A DNA stretch of 51,160 nucleotides from an uncultured Clostridia bacterium (GTDB taxonomy: Bacteria; Bacillota; Clostridia; Christensenellales; CAG-917), in NCBI GenBank assembly GCA_947165815.1, contig CAMVBZ010000003.1, positions 1-51,160 of the forward strand. The letters run 5' to 3'. Positions 16,965 to 25,304 of this stretch are shown piece by piece. The notes below the pieces were generated by a model. That model ran no database searches, was not told the DNA's origin, and was given only the letters and a program-made list of their open reading frames with translations. A program made the translations under genes and the position numbers. The first letter of the stretch is position 1, and each line of letters begins with the position of its first letter.

Positions 16965-17348
16965 ATGAATGTTAAAGTAGATAGAATTAATTCTGAATTA
17001 CAAAGACAAATCTCTATAATAATATCAGAAGATATTAAAGATCCTAGAATTGGTACTGCAATCATTACAGTTACCAAAGTTAAGACCACTCCAGATTTAA
17101 AGTTTGCCAAGGTTTACGTTAGCGTTTATACAAAGGACAATAACAAAGAACAACAAAAGGAATCCTATGATACCGTAGTCCGTTCAGCATTGTTCATTCG
17201 TAACGAACTTAAAGGCAGAGTAAAGATGAGAAATATCCCAGAGTTACATTTTGTATTAGATACAGTTGAGGAAGAAGGATCCAAAATTGATGAAATTTTG
17301 AAAACTTTGGTTATTCCTCCTGCGCCACAAGAGGATGAGGATAAATAA
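16965..17348 (+). CDS. rbfA: Ribosome-binding factor A
   Basis: The 127-residue KH-type cold-shock 30S assembly factor starts with VDRINSELQRQISIII. It has the typical DPRIGTAIITVTKVKTTPDL and KFAKVYVS core, and a C-terminal RNIPELHFVLD segment. It starts one base after the infB stop. Its TAA shares a base with the ATG of nrnA. Confidence 0.96.
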   Translation: MNVKVDRINSELQRQISIIISEDIKDPRIGTAIITVTKVKTTPDLKFAKVYVSVYTKDNNKEQQKESYDTVVRSALFIRNELKGRVKMRNIPELHFVLDTVEEEGSKIDEILKTLVIPPAPQEDEDK

Positions 17349-18349
17349 TGGAAACAAAGAAGAATATTTTCAAAACAGCAGAAAATTATGAAAAAGAGAA
17401 GTTCTATATCATTAAAAAAGAGATAGAAAAAGCTCAAAAGATTTCTGTTTTTATCCACATTAATCCAGATGGAGACTGTATTGGAAGTGGACTTGCTCTT
17501 TGTAGACAACTAAATAAGATGGGAAAAACTGCTTTTGTCTACTGCGATGACGAGCTTCCAGAAAAATTTGGTTATCTTCCATTCAAAGAATACATCAAAA
17601 AAACAAGTGAACATACAGATAAAGCAGATTTGGCTATTTCTGTAGATATTGCTGCATTGGATAGAATTGGTATGGGAATCTCTCCATATATGGCTGCAAA
17701 AAAACAAATTATGATAGACCACCATATTTCTCGTGGAAAGTTTGCAGATATAGCATATATAGATTCTCATTCAGCAGCATGTGGAGAAATCATTTATAGA
17801 TTTATTCATTATCTTAAAGGAATGGATGACGATATCGCTGCTATGTTATTCACAGCTATTGTAACAGATACAGGATGTTTTCAATTCTCTAATACAACAA
17901 ACCAAACTCTAGCAATAATCCAAGAATTAAGAAAATTCAAGATTAACCCACAACAGATTATATATAGTGCATTCTCAAGCATAAGCTTGAAGGTATTTAA
18001 TCTCAAGCAAAGAATTCTAAGTAAAATCAAATTCTATGACGACAACACCATTGGAATTATTACATTTAGAAATGAAGATTTTGAAGCAACAGGAACCAAT
18101 ACAAATAACACAGAAGGTATCATTTCTGAAGTTAGAAACATAAGAGGAGTTAAGGTTGCTATCTCTATTTGCGAAATGGGCAATCTTTCTTGGAAGATTA
18201 GCTTTAGAGCAGTAGAAGACATAGATTGCTCTGGCATTGCTGCCGTATTCGGTGGTGGTGGACATAGAGGAGCATCTGGATGCAGAATCTCTGGATACTA
18301 TGAAGATGTAGTAGATAGACTTCTAAAAGCAACAAGAGATTATATGTAA
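17348..18349 (+). CDS. nrnA: DHH-family bifunctional oligoribonuclease/pAp phosphatase (NrnA)
   Basis: The 333-residue manganese phosphoesterase shows the DHH motif set: INPDGDCIGSGLAL (metal-binding Asp pair), SVDIAALDR, MIDHHIS (the DHH itself) and the DHHA1 loop GGGGHRGASGC near the C terminus. NrnA degrades nano-RNA and pAp. It lies between rbfA and truB, its usual place in Clostridia. Both junctions are one-base TAATG overlaps, so translation is probably coupled from rbfA through truB. Confidence 0.95.
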   Translation: METKKNIFKTAENYEKEKFYIIKKEIEKAQKISVFIHINPDGDCIGSGLALCRQLNKMGKTAFVYCDDELPEKFGYLPFKEYIKKTSEHTDKADLAISVDIAALDRIGMGISPYMAAKKQIMIDHHISRGKFADIAYIDSHSAACGEIIYRFIHYLKGMDDDIAAMLFTAIVTDTGCFQFSNTTNQTLAIIQELRKFKINPQQIIYSAFSSISLKVFNLKQRILSKIKFYDDNTIGIITFRNEDFEATGTNTNNTEGIISEVRNIRGVKVAISICEMGNLSWKISFRAVEDIDCSGIAAVFGGGGHRGASGCRISGYYEDVVDRLLKATRDYM

Positions 18350-19233
18350 TGGAATTAAACGGGTTCGTAAATGTATATAAGCCAAAAGGGATGACCTCAA
18401 ATAATGCCGTTGTAAAGGTTAGAGGCATCTATAAAAGATATACTGGAAACAAGAATATCAAAGTTGGTCATGTAGGAACCCTAGATCCAAATGTAGATGG
18501 AGTATTGCTAATTGCCATAGGCAAAGCAGCAAGATTATTCCAAATACTTGGAGCAAAAACTAAAATATATATTGCAGCATTCACCTTTGGTGAAACAACT
18601 GAAACGTTAGATACAGAAGGTGAAATTATAGAAAGAGGTGGAAAGATTCCTACTAAGGAAGAAATATTAAATACTATTCCTCAGTTTGAAGGTGAAATAG
18701 ACCAAGTACCACCAGGACTTTCTGCAATAAATATAAATGGTGTAAAAGCTTATAAATTAGTTAGACACGGCCAAACACCAGAAATACCAAGTAGAAAAGT
18801 TTATATAGAATATATAAAACTACTTGAACAAATAAACGAAAACACATATTCATTTGAAATCAAGTGTGCAGGAGGAACATATATTCGTTCACTTGCAAGA
18901 GATTTCGCAAAGGCACTAGGCACGGTTGGATATATGTCTAATCTTAAGAGAACAAAGGTTGGAGAGTTTGATATAAGCGAAACTGTAACTTTTGATGAAC
19001 TCAATGCTGAGCCTGAAAAATATGTAATAAGTGTTGATGATGCAATGAAAAGATTTGATATTCCAGAAGTTGAATTGCCAGAAAATATTGCAACTCATTG
19101 CTTAAATGGAATACCAGAAAAGTGTGACAACTTACCAGATGGATTGTTTTTGGTTCGTTATCAAGGATACCTTATATCTTTAGGATATAAGAGTGAAGAT
19201 GGAAAATTAGTATTAAAGGAACGAGTAAGATGA
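18349..19233 (+). CDS. truB: tRNA pseudouridine(55) synthase
   Basis: The 294-residue enzyme makes pseudouridine 55 in the T loop of tRNA. The start MELNGFVNVYKPKGMTSNN and the catalytic motif GHVGTLDPNVDGVL (Asp46) are canonical, as are YIRSLARDFAKALGT and the later RTKVGEFD. The C-terminal PUA-like region is short. It overlaps nrnA by one base and ribF by four (ATGA). Confidence 0.97.
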   Translation: MELNGFVNVYKPKGMTSNNAVVKVRGIYKRYTGNKNIKVGHVGTLDPNVDGVLLIAIGKAARLFQILGAKTKIYIAAFTFGETTETLDTEGEIIERGGKIPTKEEILNTIPQFEGEIDQVPPGLSAININGVKAYKLVRHGQTPEIPSRKVYIEYIKLLEQINENTYSFEIKCAGGTYIRSLARDFAKALGTVGYMSNLKRTKVGEFDISETVTFDELNAEPEKYVISVDDAMKRFDIPEVELPENIATHCLNGIPEKCDNLPDGLFLVRYQGYLISLGYKSEDGKLVLKERVR

Positions 19234-20138
19234 ATGTTCTTAAATTTGAAACTAAATATGATAAGCCAATAGTCCTAGCACTAGGATTCTTCGATTGTCT
19301 TCACATTGGGCACAAATCTTTATTAGATGAAGCAAAATTAATAGCCAAGGAAAAAGGCTATGAGAGTGCTATTTTAACTTTTGATAATGATATAAACATC
19401 ACATTTGGAACAAAAGAAAGACAAATATACACAATCAAAGAGAGAATTGAGGCTGCTCAAAACTATGGTATGGACAATATGATAGTTGCAACTATGGATC
19501 CATTATTTGCATCACTTCCAGGGAATATTTTCTTAGACAGACTTGCAAGAACCTTTAATATTAAGACAATTATTGTTGGAAAAGACTATAGATGTGGAAG
19601 AAATGCAGAGTTTGGAGTAGATGAAATAAAAAAAGTTCTACAAGAAAAGCATATTTCATTTAAAGTTATGCCATTTGTAACAAAGAACGGAAGTAAAGTT
19701 GCATCTACAAAAATCAAAACCTTCATTAAAAAGGGAGAAATGGAACTTGTTAATAATTTATTAACAGAGAACTATTTTATAGTTGGAAAAGTAGACCATG
19801 ACGAAGGAAGAGGAAGATTCTTAGGATTCCCAACAGCAAATATTCCATTTGAAGAAGATAGACTCAAATTAAGTGAAGGTGTATATCTAACATCTGTAAT
19901 TATAAATAAAAACAGATATTATTCCATAACCAATGTTGGAAAGAAACCAACATTTGGAAACAATAATTACACAATTGAAACAAATTTATTGAATTTTAGT
20001 GGAGATTTATACGGAAAAGACATTAAATTAATCTTCTATAAGAAGATAAGGAACATAATTAAGTTCAAAAATGTCCCAGATCTCCAAAAACAAATAGAAA
20101 AAGATAGACAAGAAGCTATAACTTATTTCAATTTATAA
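19230..20138 (+). CDS. ribF: Bifunctional riboflavin kinase / FAD synthetase
   Basis: The 302-residue protein joins an N-terminal FMN adenylyltransferase (ALGFFDCLHIGHKSLLDEA; the family usually has GNFDGVHLGH) to a C-terminal riboflavin kinase (GRGRFLGFPTANI, then NVGKKPTFGNN). It makes FMN and FAD. Its start overlaps the truB stop by four bases. The rpsO gene often found next is not present here. Confidence 0.95.
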   Translation: MNVLKFETKYDKPIVLALGFFDCLHIGHKSLLDEAKLIAKEKGYESAILTFDNDINITFGTKERQIYTIKERIEAAQNYGMDNMIVATMDPLFASLPGNIFLDRLARTFNIKTIIVGKDYRCGRNAEFGVDEIKKVLQEKHISFKVMPFVTKNGSKVASTKIKTFIKKGEMELVNNLLTENYFIVGKVDHDEGRGRFLGFPTANIPFEEDRLKLSEGVYLTSVIINKNRYYSITNVGKKPTFGNNNYTIETNLLNFSGDLYGKDIKLIFYKKIRNIIKFKNVPDLQKQIEKDRQEAITYFNL

Positions 20139-20147
20139 GAGGTGAAC

Positions 20148-20996
20148 ATGATAAAGTTTGGTCCATCTGGAAATTCAGAGTCGTTTTTTAATGAAGGATA
20201 CAAAAGCACACTAGAAATGCCTGAGTGGCTTTCTAAGCGTAATTTAGACATATTCGAGTATTCATTCGGGAGAGGAGTTTTAGTCACTTCTGAAACGGCT
20301 ACAAAGCTTGGAAACGTAGCAAAACAATATAATATTGAAATTACAGCTCACGCACCATACTTTATTAACTTTTCAGCACTTGAAGTTGAAAAAATAGAAA
20401 ATTCATATAAATATTTATCTAGTTCCTGCAAAATTGAAAGATGTTTTGGTGGAAACAGAGTAGTTTTCCATTCCGGAGCACAAATGAAACAATCTAGAGA
20501 TGTAGCTTTTAACAAAGTTAAAGAGGGAGTTGAGAAAGCAATCTACAGATTAATAGAAGAAGGATATGATGATATGTACATTTGCCCAGAAACAATGGGG
20601 AAACAAGGACAAATAGGAACAGTACAAGAAGTTATAGATTTATGTAAAATACATAAAAATATCATCCCATGCGTAGATTTTGGTCATGTAAATGCATTGT
20701 TACAAGGTGCTTTAAAGACAACTGACGACTATAAGAGAATAGTTTTAGATCCAATGCTAGACCAACTAGGATACGAAAAAGTCAAAAATATGCACGTACA
20801 TTTTTCCAAAATACAATACGGTGCAAAAGGTGAGATTAAACACTTAACATTTGAAGATACAGAATATGGTCCAGAATTCGAACCATTGGCTGTTGCATTA
20901 AAAGAGTATAAACTTGAGCCTTATATTTTGTCTGAATCTGCAGGAACTCAAGCAGAAGACTCATTTGAAATGAAGAGGATTTTCAATTCTTTATAA
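20148..20996 (+). CDS. Endonuclease IV-like TIM-barrel protein (Nfo family, divergent)
   Basis: The 282-residue protein has most zinc ligands of the apurinic endonuclease IV family: ITAHAPY (H68), VVFHSGAQ (H108), CPETMGKQG (E148), CVDFGHV (D177, H180), HVHFSKI (H216 or H218) and a late YILSESAG Glu. The DRH pair of E. coli Nfo is replaced by a GEIKH segment (E229, H232), so the third zinc site is altered. AAGAGG lies just before the ATG at 20148; the in-frame GTG at 20142 overlaps that site and was not chosen. It is the last gene of the operon. DNA repair is likely, but a related sugar-isomerase-like role is possible. Confidence 0.8.
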   Translation: MIKFGPSGNSESFFNEGYKSTLEMPEWLSKRNLDIFEYSFGRGVLVTSETATKLGNVAKQYNIEITAHAPYFINFSALEVEKIENSYKYLSSSCKIERCFGGNRVVFHSGAQMKQSRDVAFNKVKEGVEKAIYRLIEEGYDDMYICPETMGKQGQIGTVQEVIDLCKIHKNIIPCVDFGHVNALLQGALKTTDDYKRIVLDPMLDQLGYEKVKNMHVHFSKIQYGAKGEIKHLTFEDTEYGPEFEPLAVALKEYKLEPYILSESAGTQAEDSFEMKRIFNSL

Positions 20997-21031
20997 TTCC
21001 TAGAGAAAAATTTTAATAAAAAATGATAGGG

Positions 21032-21084
21032 AAATGTATTCAAATACACATTTAGAACTATTCGCAAAATACTTCTTTTGCGAA
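21032..21084. terminator. Hairpins at the convergent gene junction
   Basis: The 20997-21203 gap separates two converging transcripts. AAATGTAT pairs with ATACACATTT (21032-21053) with a two-base bulge. TTCGCAAAA pairs perfectly with TTTTGCGAA (21061-21084), nine pairs around six bases. Neither has a clean T-run directly after it, although T-rich tracts follow on the plus strand and a TTTTTT lies beyond the first hairpin on the minus strand. A two-way terminator is likely but not proven. The rest is T-rich with no visible gene. Confidence 0.4.
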
Positions 21085-21203
21085 ATGAAATAAAAATATT
21101 TTCGCTTTTCTAGTGGATTTATTGATTTTTTCGAAATTTCGTTTTTTCTGACCGTTTATTCGGATTATTTGTTTTTTCTTTGATAATTTATCCGTCAAAA
21201 CGA

Positions 21204-22448
21204 TTATTTTAAAATCTTATTCAAACTGTATTCGACAGCCAATTTAACATGTTCATACGTTAATCCGCCTTGAACATATGCGATAAATGGTTCACGAATT
21301 GGCGAATCTGCACTTAATTCTATGGATGCGCCTCCGATAAATGTTCCAGCTGCCATAATAACTTGATCTTGATATCCAGGCATATCCCAAGGTTCTAGCG
21401 TTACATTGCTGTCAATTGGCGAAATTTCTTGGATACTGCGACAAAATGCGATTAATTTATCCTTATTATTGAATTTTATGCTTGTCACGATATCATTTGG
21501 CTCGTATCCTTGCTTTGGTAAAGTCTCAAGTCCTAGCTTAGAATAAGCTCTTGCGAACAAAAGCGAGCCTTTTAAGGCGTTTTTTACTGTAATCGGAGCT
21601 AGGAATAATCCTTGATAAAATGGCAAATATGTCGAAATATAAGATCCAATTTCGCTTCCAACACCTGGACAAGTCAATCTTTGAGCAGCTCTTTCGACTA
21701 AATCGGCTCTTCCTACAACATAACCACCAGTTGGAGCTATGCCACCACCAGGATTTTTGATTAAAGATCCAGCACAAAGCGTTGCACCGACTTCAATTGG
21801 TTCTTTTTCATTAACAAACTCACCATAACAGTTATCAACAATGATAATTATGTCTTTTTTTAGGCTTTTTACATAATCACAAATATCTTTGATATTTGAT
21901 ATTGTTAATGGTTGTTTCCAACAATATCCACGACTTCTTTGCATGAAAATTGCTGTAATATTCTCTTTTTCGATTTTTTTCTTAATTTCATCATATCTAA
22001 AATGTGGATCTCCGTTTTCGTCAATATCTAAGTCAATTGCTTCAAAAGAAACACCATAATCTTTTAAAGAACCACAATTTTCGCCTTGAATTACGTCCAT
22101 TAATGTGTCATAAGGCTCTCCAGTTACAGATAAAATCTTGTCTCCAGCCTTGCAAACAGCAAATAACATTAATGATAATGCGTGTGTTCCAGATGAAATT
22201 AAAGGAGAAACTAATGCAGATTCGGCCTTAAATATGTCTGCAAATACTTTTCCAAGCGTGTCTCTAGCATCATCTCCATATCCATAACCAGTAGATCCAT
22301 TGAAGTGTCTAGCTTGGATTTTGTTGTTTTTGAATGCATTTAAGACCTTTTCTTGGTTAAAAAGCGCTATTTCGTCAATTCTTTCAAACTGATTTGTTAA
22401 TTCTTGCTCACTTTCTTTAATTATCATTTTTGCAGTAATTTCGGCCAT
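21204..22448 (-). CDS. PLP-dependent methionine gamma-lyase-family protein ('aluminium resistance' family)
   Basis: The 414-residue protein is a fold-type I PLP enzyme. Visible are the N-terminal HFNGSTGYGYGDDARDTLG, VDNCYGEF with the cofactor-binding Asp, and AGSLIKNPGGG with the probable Schiff-base Lys231. This matches the YnbB family, named for aluminium resistance but of unknown substrate; a C-S lyase reaction is plausible. It follows miaA by 45 bases, as ynbB lies near miaA in Bacillus, but hfq is missing between them. GGAG is rather far (13 bases) from the ATG. Confidence 0.88.
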   Translation of the reverse strand: MAEITAKMIIKESEQELTNQFERIDEIALFNQEKVLNAFKNNKIQARHFNGSTGYGYGDDARDTLGKVFADIFKAESALVSPLISSGTHALSLMLFAVCKAGDKILSVTGEPYDTLMDVIQGENCGSLKDYGVSFEAIDLDIDENGDPHFRYDEIKKKIEKENITAIFMQRSRGYCWKQPLTISNIKDICDYVKSLKKDIIIIVDNCYGEFVNEKEPIEVGATLCAGSLIKNPGGGIAPTGGYVVGRADLVERAAQRLTCPGVGSEIGSYISTYLPFYQGLFLAPITVKNALKGSLLFARAYSKLGLETLPKQGYEPNDIVTSIKFNNKDKLIAFCRSIQEISPIDSNVTLEPWDMPGYQDQVIMAAGTFIGGASIELSADSPIREPFIAYVQGGLTYEHVKLAVEYSLNKILK

Positions 22449-22493
22449 TTTTCTTTGTTTTCTCCATTAAAGTATTTTAAAATTCTTTATTTT

Positions 22494-23417
22494 TTAGAAT
22501 TGTTCGGTTGTTTTGAGTCTTGTTTTTATATATGAAAGAGCATCATCATAATTTCCAATTTCAACCCAATGTACGAAAGGATATTTTCTAAACCAGGTTA
22601 GTTGGCGTTTAGCATAATTTCTTGTATCTTGCTTAATTTTATCTACGATTTGCTCTAAATTGTCTCCGTTATAGTCTACGAATTCACGATATCCGATTGC
22701 TTTCATGGAATTATATGTGAAATTATTTACCTTTTGAACCTCAGCTAAAAGTCCAAGAGACATCATTTTGTCTACTCTTTCGTTAATTCTTTCATATAAT
22801 TTGGCTCTATCTGTATTAAAAGCAACCATAATTGGATTAATTTGAGGCTTATTGTCTTTAACTTCGCTCCATTTCTTGTTTGTGAGTTCCATTATTTCAA
22901 GTGCACGGACAATTCTTTTATTATCTGCCATATGAATAACTGTAGAGGCTTCAGGATCCATTTCAAGGAGTTTGTTATACAAATACTCATTTCCTTTCTC
23001 TTTTAGCTCTTGCTCGTATTTAGCACGTACATTTGCGTCTTTTGGAGCTTCTCCAAAACTCATTGGATATAATAATGATTCGAAATAAAGTCCAGTTCCA
23101 CCAACAATTATTGGTAATTTGCCATTATTAATGGCATTTTCTATTTCTTTTTTGGCTCTTTCTGCATATTCTGCAACAGAAAAGTCATAATCTAGTGGAA
23201 CTATATCTACCATTTTTACATTGTATTTTTCTAAAACTTCTTTAGAATCTTTTGCAGTTCCAACATCTAAACCTTGATAAATTTGCATAGAATCACATGA
23301 AATAACCTGACTTTCGAAGGTATCTGCCAAAAAATAAGCAAAATCAGACTTGCCAGATGCAGTAGGTCCAGCAACGAAAATTGGTTCTAGGTTTTCTTTT
23401 GCAACTTTTATCTTCAT
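22494..23417 (-). CDS. miaA: tRNA dimethylallyltransferase
   Basis: The 307-residue enzyme adds the isopentenyl group to A37 of tRNAs reading UNN codons. It has the P-loop GPTASGKS (17-24), SCDSMQIYQGLDVGTAK, VGGTGLYFESLLY and the C-terminal RQLTWFRK. Its start overlaps the mutL stop by four bases (ATGA). The product of MiaA is the substrate of MiaB, encoded in the same operon. Confidence 0.97.
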   Translation of the reverse strand: MKIKVAKENLEPIFVAGPTASGKSDFAYFLADTFESQVISCDSMQIYQGLDVGTAKDSKEVLEKYNVKMVDIVPLDYDFSVAEYAERAKKEIENAINNGKLPIIVGGTGLYFESLLYPMSFGEAPKDANVRAKYEQELKEKGNEYLYNKLLEMDPEASTVIHMADNKRIVRALEIMELTNKKWSEVKDNKPQINPIMVAFNTDRAKLYERINERVDKMMSLGLLAEVQKVNNFTYNSMKAIGYREFVDYNGDNLEQIVDKIKQDTRNYAKRQLTWFRKYPFVHWVEIGNYDDALSYIKTRLKTTEQF

Positions 23418-25294
23418 ACGATTCTCTTAAATAGCTTTTCTATGTCTTTTTTAGATATTGCTACAACAGTTGGTCTTCCATGTGGACATTTGCTTGGTAA
23501 ATTGCCTTGTTCATCTAGAAGAGCTTGTACAACTTGCTTTAATTGTGCACCGCTAAACTCATTTCCACCTTTTATTGCAGCTTTACATGCTTGTTGGCTA
23601 ATCTTATCCTTAACAAGAACTTCCATATTTAGATCTTCATCTGAAATCATGTCTTCAAATAAGTTGCCCATAAACTTCTTAATGTCTATTCCAACTAAAA
23701 TCTCAGGAACAGCATAGAATGTAAATTTTGTTTCACCCTCTTTTATAACATCAAAACCCATAGAATTAAGTTTTGGAATGATTTGAATAAAGTAATCACT
23801 CTCTGTTCCACTTAAATAAAGCGTATATGGTACCAATAAAGGTTGAGATTCCATATTGTCAAGATTCTTTTTAATTTTTTCATAAAGAATTCTTTCATGT
23901 GCAGCATGTTGATCAATTAAATATGCCATTTCGCCTTGTTCAACAAGAATATAAGTGTCAAATAATTGTCCAATAATTTCGCCATCAAAAATTGGAGTTG
24001 ATTCTAAAGAATCATTAGAAATAGAATACTCAGATTTAGAATACTCTGGTGTTCCAATTTGTGTAGGATTTTGCGAAAAGTTATAATCAGATTTTTCAAG
24101 TGTTGAATCAAGTGAATTTAGATCGTTTTCTGGGTTTTGTAACTTGGCTAAATTTGGCAAATAATCTGGTTTTTGTCTAATTGGAGCCTTATATAAATTC
24201 GATGTGTCAAACTTGGTTTGTTCTGGTTTGGGACCTTCGATTTTCTTGCGATATTCTTCTTGTTCTAGGATTCCTTGTCTAGAATTTGCAAAGTTTACAA
24301 CTATATCATGTGCATATTTTGAAATATTGCTATTAATTGTATGATAAACTGCACTAAATACGGCTTGTTGGTTAGAAAATCTCACCTCTGCTTTTCTTGG
24401 ATGTACATTAACATCTAGTTGGTCAAAAGGCATAATTATGTTTAAAACATAAACTGGATAACATCTCTTCATTAGGAATCCAGAATATCCTTGTTCAACT
24501 GCAGTTTGTACAACTTGGCTTTCTACACATCTTCCATTAATAATAATTGTTTGGTATGTTCTATTAGATTTTGTGAATTCAATTTTTGAAATAAATCCAT
24601 CTATTCTAATTCCGTTAAACTCCTCTGCAACTGGCAATAATCCTTGCATTGTCTTACTATCATATACAGAGTATATGGAATCTTCTAATGTTCCACTTTG
24701 TTGCTCAAAAATCATCTTTCCATCTACATTTAATTTAATAGCAATTTCTGGATTAGCTAGCATTAATTTTCTAACTGTATCTACAACCAAATTAGCTTCA
24801 GATGAAGACTTTTTTAAGAACTTTAATCTTGCTGGAGTATTAAAGAAAAGATTTTCAACTTCAATTGTTGTTCCTTGTGAACGAGATGCAAATCCTTCAG
24901 AGACTATCTCTCCACCTTTTAAAGAAATAGTTGCACATTCTCCACCTTTTGGAGTTGTTGTTAATTTAACCTCAGATACGGATGCAATGGATGCAAGAGC
25001 TTCACCTCTGAAACCTAAAGTTGATAAAACGTCTATATCATTAAAATCTTTGATTTTACTAGTTGCATGTGGAAGGAATGCAAGACGCATATCCTCTGGC
25101 AAAATACCAGCACCATCATCTGATACGATAATCTTTTTAATTCCGCCATCTACAATACTGATCTCAATACTGCTTGCACCAGCATCTATGGAGTTCTCAA
25201 CTAGTTCTTTAACAACGGAAGCAGGTCTTTCTACAACCTCTCCAGCTGCTATCATATTAAAAACTTCAGGTTTTAATTGGTTAATTCTTCCCAT
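23414..25294 (-). CDS. mutL: DNA mismatch repair protein MutL
   Basis: The 626-residue protein has an N-terminal GHKL ATPase: VVKELVENSIDAGA, DDGAGI, HATSKI and LGFRGEALASI. A linker at about 345-435 joins it to a C-terminal dimerisation domain. That domain keeps the endonuclease motif DQHAAHERILYE (461-472) plus ACKAAIKGG and CPHGRP, so this is a nicking MutL of the type found where MutH is absent. AAGGA precedes the ATG by about six bases, and it follows mutS by ten. Confidence 0.97.
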   Translation of the reverse strand: MGRINQLKPEVFNMIAAGEVVERPASVVKELVENSIDAGASSIEISIVDGGIKKIIVSDDGAGILPEDMRLAFLPHATSKIKDFNDIDVLSTLGFRGEALASIASVSEVKLTTTPKGGECATISLKGGEIVSEGFASRSQGTTIEVENLFFNTPARLKFLKKSSSEANLVVDTVRKLMLANPEIAIKLNVDGKMIFEQQSGTLEDSIYSVYDSKTMQGLLPVAEEFNGIRIDGFISKIEFTKSNRTYQTIIINGRCVESQVVQTAVEQGYSGFLMKRCYPVYVLNIIMPFDQLDVNVHPRKAEVRFSNQQAVFSAVYHTINSNISKYAHDIVVNFANSRQGILEQEEYRKKIEGPKPEQTKFDTSNLYKAPIRQKPDYLPNLAKLQNPENDLNSLDSTLEKSDYNFSQNPTQIGTPEYSKSEYSISNDSLESTPIFDGEIIGQLFDTYILVEQGEMAYLIDQHAAHERILYEKIKKNLDNMESQPLLVPYTLYLSGTESDYFIQIIPKLNSMGFDVIKEGETKFTFYAVPEILVGIDIKKFMGNLFEDMISDEDLNMEVLVKDKISQQACKAAIKGGNEFSGAQLKQVVQALLDEQGNLPSKCPHGRPTVVAISKKDIEKLFKRIV

Positions 25295-25304
25295 CTTCTA
25301 TCCT

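Noticed and set aside
22449-22493. hfq gene expected between miaA and the ynbB-like gene
   Set aside because: The gap is 45 bases, too short for hfq; it is absent from this place.
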